Assembly (NCBI RefSeq): GCF_001665625.1
Contig: NZ_LZSY01000193.1
Coordinates: forward strand, 1-45,934
Direction of reading: 5' to 3'
Length of the DNA stretch: 45,934 nt
Origin: Mycolicibacterium peregrinum
Lineage (GTDB): Bacteria > Actinomycetota > Actinomycetes > Mycobacteriales > Mycobacteriaceae
The notes beneath the pieces were generated by a model. The model ran no database searches. It had not been told where the DNA came from and was given only the letters and a program-made list of their open reading frames with translations. A program made the translations under genes and the position numbers. Within the stretch, counting starts at the first letter, position 1; each line of letters starts with the position of its first letter. Below, piece by piece: positions 40,918-45,934 of the stretch.

Positions 40918-41688
40918 TCACTGCCGCATGTGTGATGCGCCGCCGATGTACCAGGTCTGTCCGTTGATCCATTCGGCCTCGTCGGACAGCAGGAACGCGG
41001 TGACAGCGGCCAGGTCGGCGGGCCTGCCCAGACGGGTGACCTTGGCGGCCATCAGGAACATCTGCTGTATCTGTTGATCGTTCTGCCGTTCCTGGGTCTC
41101 CCCCATGACCAGGCCCGGCATCACAGCGTTGCTGCGAATCCCCTTGGCCCCATAGTTGTTCGCCACGTGACGGGTCAGCTGATTGACCGCGGCCTTGGAG
41201 GCGTTGTACGCCACGTGCATGGGGTCGGTGCCGAGCGATCCTCCCGACGACGTGTTGACGATGCTGCCGCCGCCGTGTTCGAGCAGATGCGGCAGCACCG
41301 CCCGGATGGTGCGTACGAAGCCGAGCAGGTTGACGTCGAGGGTGCGGTGCCACACCTCGAGCGGGGTGTCCAAGATTGTGGTGTCGCGCCCGAGATTGTG
41401 CTCCGACAAGTCTGCGCCGACGTTGTCCAATCCGTGGACCGCGCCGAACTCGGCGATCGCGGCGTCGACGAGGTGACGGACGGATTCATCGTCGGCCAGG
41501 TCGAATTCGACCGCCACAGCCGCACCGCCCGACGCGGTGATGGTCTCGGCAGTGGCTTTGGCGCCCTGCATGTTGACGTCACCGACGACCACCGACGCGC
41601 CCTCTGCGGCCAACCGTTTGGCAGTGCCGGCTCCGATGCCCGTCGCTCCTCCGGCGACGATGAACGTCTTGCCCTCAAGCCCCAGCAT
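40918..41688 (-). CDS. Short-chain dehydrogenase/reductase
   Basis: This 256-residue SDR has the cofactor motif AGGATGIG (variant of TGxxxGxG) near residues 12-19, NTSSGGS and YNASK (YxxxK). The usual NNAG segment reads LDNVGAD, a variant. The start ATG at 41686-41688 overlaps the upstream lipocalin-like gene by 14 bases, giving the family start MLGLEGKTFIVAGG. It is the last gene of the four-gene minus-strand operon. The C-terminus ASHMRQ is near the ICL2 stop on the other strand, so the genes converge. The substrate is unknown. Confidence 0.88.
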   Translation of the reverse strand: MLGLEGKTFIVAGGATGIGAGTAKRLAAEGASVVVGDVNMQGAKATAETITASGGAAVAVEFDLADDESVRHLVDAAIAEFGAVHGLDNVGADLSEHNLGRDTTILDTPLEVWHRTLDVNLLGFVRTIRAVLPHLLEHGGGSIVNTSSGGSLGTDPMHVAYNASKAAVNQLTRHVANNYGAKGIRSNAVMPGLVMGETQERQNDQQIQQMFLMAAKVTRLGRPADLAAVTAFLLSDEAEWINGQTWYIGGASHMRQ

Positions 41689-42748
41689 CGAGGTCGATCT
41701 TCTCGATCGGGTTGGACCGTTCGAGCATCCCGAAGGTCTCCTCACCGTCCCACCGGTAGCGCACCCCGGCCTGTTGCAGGGCAGGGAAGTTCGGGTTCTC
41801 CTTCTTCATCTCGCGCACCGAGAACGTGTTGTCGTTGTGGTGGATGTCGTGGGTCGAGAAGACCGTCTCCCCCTCGATGTGCACCCGGCCGTCAGCGGTT
41901 TCCAGCACCACCGATACGTCCTCACCCAGTGCCTGCAGCTTTGTCAGCCACGGTGCCTGCACCGCACGTGCCGGGATCAGATCACCGTCGCCGGTGAAAA
42001 GATAACCCTCGTTGAAGGTGGGTTGCCCGTCGTCTCGCGGCGGGTAGGCGATGTAACCGAATGCCTTGCCGCTGGGGAAAATCGCCGACTGCCAGGCGTG
42101 CCCCCAGAAGCTACCCAGCTTGCGCACCCCCTGCCTGCGGATTCGCAGGCCGCTGCCGCTGAAGTCCTGACTGTCCCCGTTGATGGTCACCGATCCGCGC
42201 GCCCGGAACAGCTGCTCATAGCGGGGACCGCCCATCAGGTCGCCCTCCACCGAGTTCTTGATCCGATCCCCTGCCGCCTTCTGCAGTGAGCCCTGGATCC
42301 ACGGAGGCACAGCCATATTCGCCTCGACGTGGAACGTCACGTCCACCAGGGGGCCGTCGGAGGTGCCGGCCACCAGATCGGCCGACGACGTCTCGACGGC
42401 CTTACCTGAGTACGTCATCGTCCAGGTCTGGAACGGCTCGACGCAGCGAAAGGCCAGCCCGCCCGCGCCGAGAACTGTCGGCCTGCCGTCGGGGCCCTCG
42501 GCCGGCAACGAAGGTGCCCCGTCGCGCAGGCGGTAGACCCGCCCGTCGGGGAACGCCAGATTGATCTGCATCTCGTGGTTGTCCCAGTTCGCCGCGACCG
42601 CCTCGATGCCGATACGGGGCAGCCCGATCTTGCCGCGGTCGTCGACCGTCCAAAAGCTCACGGAATCCCGCATTTCCGGGTTGTCCGGGCGCTGGGCGAA
42701 AACGAATTCGCGGGACGAGTCGATTCCGCCGGTGAGGTCAATTGCCAT
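41675..42748 (-). CDS. Lipocalin/hydroxyneurosporene-synthase-like protein (DUF7064/7065 type)
   Basis: This protein of about 357 residues starts at MAIDLTGG (ATG 42746-42748) after an AGGA ribosome site. It has two beta-rich halves with the repeated pattern of the AttH/CrtC-like double-lipocalin group: DSVSFWTVDDRGKIGLPRIGIEA, then DVTFHVEANMAVPPW and RARGSVTINGDSQDFSGSGLRIRRQG. The central GSGLRIRRQGVRKLGSFWGHAWQSAIFPSG segment is strongly patterned. I recall the DUF7064/7065 family labels for such proteins, but the function is unknown. It overlaps the sulfotransferase gene by 11 bases and the SDR by 14 bases, so it is coupled to both. Confidence 0.75.
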   Translation of the reverse strand: MAIDLTGGIDSSREFVFAQRPDNPEMRDSVSFWTVDDRGKIGLPRIGIEAVAANWDNHEMQINLAFPDGRVYRLRDGAPSLPAEGPDGRPTVLGAGGLAFRCVEPFQTWTMTYSGKAVETSSADLVAGTSDGPLVDVTFHVEANMAVPPWIQGSLQKAAGDRIKNSVEGDLMGGPRYEQLFRARGSVTINGDSQDFSGSGLRIRRQGVRKLGSFWGHAWQSAIFPSGKAFGYIAYPPRDDGQPTFNEGYLFTGDGDLIPARAVQAPWLTKLQALGEDVSVVLETADGRVHIEGETVFSTHDIHHNDNTFSVREMKKENPNFPALQQAGVRYRWDGEETFGMLERSNPIEKIDLDAGA

Positions 42749-43889
42749 GCGCGTTCCTGTTCTCGTGAGTGGTCCAACGGGCGGCGTGTTCGGCATACCG
42801 GGCGAAGCGGGGCCGCACCTGATCCAGGTCGAGGTCGAACATCGCCGGGTCGGCGTGGGAGCTCGGCTCGCGTTCGGCGGCCGCGTGAGTCCACCAACTG
42901 TCCATCCGCTCGGCGAATTCGTCCGTCACAGGCTGTCCGAGCCAGGAGTACAGGGCGGTGACCTCGCCGATCGGGTCGGCCTGCATGGCCCGAAAATCGA
43001 TGTCGTAGAACCGGTCCCCGTTGTCTTCGGAGCGAAAGCCCAGCGCCCGGTCCATACCGAGCGACCAGTGCTCGACGTTGAGCCGGCCGATGTAGGGCCG
43101 ATCGATCTGATCGGTGAACGTGCCGATGATGTCGGCATACAGGTCAGCCACCGACAGGATGACGTCGGTCGGATCCCGGTGCGTCATCACGAATCTGGCG
43201 TCCGGGAACGCCTGGCCCACCGCCTGCAACCACAGTACGTGGGAGGGGCACTTCAGCCGCCAGGGCCGGTCGGGTTCACCCCACTGCAACAGCTTCATCA
43301 CCCGGCGCTGGTACTTCAGAGTCGTTGTGAGATCGGCCTTTTCCACCAGCCAGGCCGAATACGTCGGCACCTGGGCGAAAGACTGGAACAGATGCGATTT
43401 GAAGTCCAGGGCCATCAGCTCGTGGCATTCCATGGGACCGTGCGTGTCCGCCGGGACATGATGCCGCGTACCGACCATCTCCCCTTTGTCGGGTGGAATT
43501 CGGGGGTCGGCGCCCAGCACCGTCGACGGCGGTGGGCACGGCTGCGAGGATTCCCACCGGCGCAGGTAGCGCACCTCAGGGTCCTGGGCGAGCAGCATCG
43601 ACAGTGCTGTGGAACCCGTGCGCGGCAGTCCCATTCCGACGACGGGAGCCACGATGGGGACCTCGTCGATCTCCGGGTGGCGGCGGTACCAGTCTTCGAC
43701 CTGCAGTCGCTGGGCGAGATACCCGACGATCCGGGGGTAGAGAAACGCCTCCCCGCGTGCGTTCAGCCGGGCCTCGGTCTCCAGCGACGCCACCAGGATC
43801 GCCAGGCCCTCCTCGAAGGAGTCGTCGCCGAAGTCCGTCAGTCCAGTCTGCTCGATGGCACTGGCTTTGAGGTCCGTGACCGTAGGCAT
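42738..43889 (-). CDS. Sulfotransferase family protein (Rv2267c/Rv3529c-like)
   Basis: This 383-residue protein carries both PAPS-binding elements of sulfotransferases: a 5'-phosphosulfate loop GLPRTGST (87-94) and a 3'-phosphate-binding motif around R238 (MTHRDPTD) and S246. The family transfers sulfate from PAPS to an alcohol or amine, though some mycobacterial members are called sulfotransferases without proof. The segment KADLTTTLKYQRRVMKLLQWG and a His-rich middle precede it. The ATG lies at 43887-43889. The gene is separated by 1 base from the upstream SDR. It overlaps the lipocalin-like gene, forming an operon. Confidence 0.85.
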   Translation of the reverse strand: MPTVTDLKASAIEQTGLTDFGDDSFEEGLAILVASLETEARLNARGEAFLYPRIVGYLAQRLQVEDWYRRHPEIDEVPIVAPVVGMGLPRTGSTALSMLLAQDPEVRYLRRWESSQPCPPPSTVLGADPRIPPDKGEMVGTRHHVPADTHGPMECHELMALDFKSHLFQSFAQVPTYSAWLVEKADLTTTLKYQRRVMKLLQWGEPDRPWRLKCPSHVLWLQAVGQAFPDARFVMTHRDPTDVILSVADLYADIIGTFTDQIDRPYIGRLNVEHWSLGMDRALGFRSEDNGDRFYDIDFRAMQADPIGEVTALYSWLGQPVTDEFAERMDSWWTHAAAEREPSSHADPAMFDLDLDQVRPRFARYAEHAARWTTHENRNAHGN

Positions 43890-43890
43890 C

Positions 43891-44766
43891 TCAGTTCATC
43901 CACTGCCCGCCGGCGACGTCGATCGTCTGCCCGCACAGGTAATCGGCGGCTTCCGACGCCAGGAACGCCACCATGTTGGCCGCCTCCTCCGGCAGCGAGG
44001 CCCGGCCGAGCTGCACCTGGGTGGTGATGGCCTCCAGGATCGCGCCGCGGCCCGCGAAGTGGGCCGGGGTCTTCGGATCGAGCAGGTACTCCATCATTTC
44101 CGGTTTGATCATGATCCCCGGCGCCACCCCGAGCACGTTCACTCCCCGCGGCGCGACTTCATGGGCGAGGTTTCGAGTGAACCCGACGACGCCCGACTTG
44201 CACGCGTTGTACACCACCAACCCACGCTGCTGGATGCGGCCGCCGACCGACCCGATGTTGATGATCTTGCCCGACCCTTGTGGCAGTAGGAATTCCAACG
44301 CGGCATGAGCGCCGTACATCATCATGGTCAGACTGCCCAGCACCGTGTGATCGATGTCGGCCTTCGTGTGTTTCTCGAACGGGCCGCCGACCACCATCAC
44401 CGGGTTGTTGACCATGATGTCCAAGCCGCCCAGCTGCTCGTGTGCGATGTGAATCGCGTCGTGCACCTGATCCCAGTCGGACATGTCGGCCTTCACCGGG
44501 TGCGCCTTGACACCCCACCGCTGCTCGATCTCCTCCGCGCGGCGTTGAACCTTCTCGAAAGTGCGCCCGATCAATGCGACATCGGCCCCGAGCCCGGCCA
44601 AGCGATTGGCGATCGCCTGGCCCAGCCCGTCACCGCCCGCACCGGTGACGAACGCCTTCTTGCCCGAGAGGTCCATCAATTCGGTGACGCGCTTGTCGAT
44701 GATGTGTCGGGGCAGGCTGTCGAGATTCAGGGCGGCGATGGCGTCGGCATCGTCATGGACCGTCAT
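43891..44766 (-). CDS. Short-chain dehydrogenase/reductase with N-terminal extension
   Basis: This 291-residue SDR has an N-terminal ~38-residue helical extension (TVHDDADAIAALNLDSLPRH ... DLSGKKA) before the cofactor motif TGAGGDGLG. Further motifs are VNN (in IMVNNPVM, replacing the usual NNAG), NIGSVGG and YNACK (YxxxK). The start ATG at 44764-44766 was chosen because AGAGGAG lies 8 bases upstream; the ATG at 44787 lies before that ribosome site. It is the first gene of the four-gene operon and is divergent from the LysR regulator gene. The substrate is unknown. Confidence 0.88.
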   Translation of the reverse strand: MTVHDDADAIAALNLDSLPRHIIDKRVTELMDLSGKKAFVTGAGGDGLGQAIANRLAGLGADVALIGRTFEKVQRRAEEIEQRWGVKAHPVKADMSDWDQVHDAIHIAHEQLGGLDIMVNNPVMVVGGPFEKHTKADIDHTVLGSLTMMMYGAHAALEFLLPQGSGKIINIGSVGGRIQQRGLVVYNACKSGVVGFTRNLAHEVAPRGVNVLGVAPGIMIKPEMMEYLLDPKTPAHFAGRGAILEAITTQVQLGRASLPEEAANMVAFLASEAADYLCGQTIDVAGGQWMN

Positions 44767-44830
44767 GGGGTTGGCTCCTCTCACCATGGCTTCGAGGGAA
44801 ACGCTAGGGCCGCGGCGGAGTGCTGAGGTA

Positions 44831-44862
44831 ATACCGATTTCGGCATCCAGTCATGCCGATAT
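44831..44862. promoter_or_regulatory. Probable LysR-type regulator binding site
   Basis: A 10-bp inverted repeat ATTTCGGCAT (44837-44846) / ATGCCGATAT (44853-44862), matching at 9 of 10 positions around a 6-base spacer, lies in the divergent gap. ATACCGAT (44831-44838) repeats the half-site of ATGCCGAT (44853-44860) with 22-bp spacing, two helical turns. This clustering is the normal layout for a LysR-type activator between its own gene and its target operon. Confidence 0.7.
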
Positions 44863-44888
44863 TCGATGGCTGGTATATCTCGATGGGT

Positions 44889-45842
44889 ATGGACACCCAC
44901 CGGCTCAAGTACTTCCTGCGCATCGCCGAGGAGCGGTCGATCACGCGCGCGGCCGGACTGCTCGGCATCGCCCAACCGGCTTTGAGCCGTCAGCTGCAAC
45001 TGCTCGAAGAAGACCTCGGTGTTGCGTTGTTCACCCGCACCCGGCGCGGTGTCGAGCTGACCGAGGCCGGCGAGCGGCTGCGGGCCTCGACCGCGGGGCC
45101 GCTGCGCCAATTGGAATTGGCCGTCCAGTACGCCGGGACACCGTTGGCCCGGCTCGATCGGACGCTGCGCCTCGGCCTGCCGGAGTCGACGGTCGATGTC
45201 TTGACTGCACCCCTGCTCGGCAGCCTGGCTGCGGTTTTTCCCGAGGCCACCTTCTCGGTGACCGTCGGCAGTACGGACCATCTGGTCGAGGACATGCTCA
45301 AGGGCGCGGTCGACATCGCACTCGTCAACCCCGTGCCCGATGACCGGGTTTTCTATCGAGAGTTGTTGGCAGAAAGACTGTTCCTGGTCGGCGGACCCGA
45401 ATCGGGCCTCGACGCCACGTGCGCCGTCGGGTTCGGCGATGTCGTCGGGCTGCCTCTTGTGGTGCCGCGTACGTCGTCGGGCGTCGGTACGGCTCTGCAG
45501 AATGCGGCGTTGCGCGCCAAAGTCCAATTCGGTCACCGGATCACGACCGATTCACTTCCGGCGATGAAGAATGTGATCGAGGCGGGTTTGGCCTACGGAG
45601 TACTGCCGCTGTCCGCCTGCCGTCGCGAAATCGACGATGGGCGTTTGCGATTCGCACCGATCGAGGATGCGACGCTCACTCAACGGCTGGGCGTCGCCGC
45701 GACGGCACAACTCGACCTACCACGCGAACTCAGCGTGAAGATCGGTGACACTATCCGCGAGGAAGTCGCGGCCCTGGTCAGGTCCGGCACGTGGACGGCG
45801 GACCTGATCGCCACTCGGCCGTGGAATCCGATGAAGGGATGA
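44889..45842 (+). CDS. LysR family transcriptional regulator
   Basis: This protein of about 317 residues has the classic LysR N-terminal helix-turn-helix: LKYFLRIAEERSITRAAGLLGIAQPALSRQLQLLEEDLG, then LFTRTRRGVELTEAGERL. A type-2 periplasmic-binding-protein-like effector domain follows (about 95-300). The ATG at 44889 (MDTHRLKYF) fits the family; ATG at 44883 adds two residues. An upstream frame start at 44853 lies inside the operator and is unlikely. It is divergent from the sulfotransferase/SDR operon, which it probably controls together with itself. The effector is unknown. Confidence 0.93.
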   Translation: MDTHRLKYFLRIAEERSITRAAGLLGIAQPALSRQLQLLEEDLGVALFTRTRRGVELTEAGERLRASTAGPLRQLELAVQYAGTPLARLDRTLRLGLPESTVDVLTAPLLGSLAAVFPEATFSVTVGSTDHLVEDMLKGAVDIALVNPVPDDRVFYRELLAERLFLVGGPESGLDATCAVGFGDVVGLPLVVPRTSSGVGTALQNAALRAKVQFGHRITTDSLPAMKNVIEAGLAYGVLPLSACRREIDDGRLRFAPIEDATLTQRLGVAATAQLDLPRELSVKIGDTIREEVAALVRSGTWTADLIATRPWNPMKG

Positions 45843-45859
45843 TCCCCACTCCGACTGTC

Positions 45860-45934
45860 TCAGAAGGGTGGTGGTGGTCCGTTTTCTTCGGCGAGCCAGG
45901 CTTGGTAGTCGCGTTCGTAGGCGAGGTCGTTGTT
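45860..45934 (-). CDS. C-terminal end of a probable 13E12/HNH-endonuclease-type (DUF222) protein
   Basis: The last 24 codons plus stop of a minus-strand gene are present: NNDLAYERDYQAWLAEENG then PPPPF and TGA. The ERDYxAWLAE..PPPF ending is typical of the mycobacterial 13E12-repeat/HNH family, which is often multicopy and sometimes prophage-like. Only this tail is visible, so the call is tentative. Confidence 0.5.
   Translation of the reverse strand, partial: NNDLAYERDYQAWLAEENGPPPPF

Noticed and set aside
44853..44888. Upstream LysR start at 44853
   Set aside because: It starts inside the probable operator and adds residues not typical of the family; MDTHRLKYF is the normal start.

Overview
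The window is high-GC actinobacterial DNA and almost certainly comes from a Mycobacterium, most likely a fast-growing (Mycolicibacterium-type) species. The left end reproduces the gene order of the M. tuberculosis Rv1814-Rv1825 region: erg3, Rv1815-like protease, Rv1817-like flavoprotein, Rv1819c-like ABC transporter, then divergent secA2-pgsA2-DUF881-sbp-DUF881. PE_PGRS33 and the Rv1816-type regulator are absent. Further right lie malQ (Rv1781c-like), a 187-aa Rv1780-like protein and an uninterrupted aceA2/icl2. No tRNA, rRNA, CRISPR array or complete insertion sequence was seen. Genes are tightly packed, many joined by ATGA/GTGA stop-start overlaps, and no gap reaches 300 bases.

Layout. 1-4579 (minus): accessory secretion/envelope operon, transcribed secA2, pgsA2, DUF881, small basic protein, DUF881 (cut by the window edge). 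4690-8567 (plus): two tandem BacA/Rv1819c-type ABC transporters. 8564-13306 (minus): an FAD enzyme resembling steroid delta4-(5alpha)-dehydrogenases coupled to a VOC protein behind a consensus KstR operator, a secreted serine protease, a LysM/mannose-lectin protein and a sterol-desaturase-type membrane enzyme. 13382-16767: a paired SMR transporter, an MFS transporter, and an SDR-TetR pair with a clear operator. 16870-21605 (plus): malQ, a small secreted protein, and a ferritin-like diiron protein translationally coupled to an FAD/2Fe-2S reductase. 21610-26045: NUDIX hydrolase, SGNH hydrolase and small conserved or secreted proteins.

26127-32538 is a catabolic island: a FadD-type ligase converges on a mycofactocin-type SDR / P450 / SRPBCC operon, which is divergent from a TetR / acyl-CoA ligase pair across a perfect 16-bp palindrome. 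32733-34615 is a two-gene operon of an unknown 186-aa protein and a DyP-type peroxidase. 35722-37834 pairs an SDR (apparently with a non-canonical start) with an MFS transporter. 38621-40900 is aceA2. 40918-44766 is a four-gene minus-strand operon (SDR, sulfotransferase, lipocalin-like protein, SDR) divergent from a LysR regulator with a well-formed operator. The right edge holds the C-terminus of what looks like a 13E12/HNH-family protein.

The best candidates for undescribed biology are: the KstR-box steroid module (10066-10608); the diiron protein with its own reductase (19570-21605); the P450/mycofactocin-SDR/CoA-ligase island with its palindromic operator; the sulfotransferase/SDR operon; and hairpins at convergent gene ends that contain one or both stop codons.
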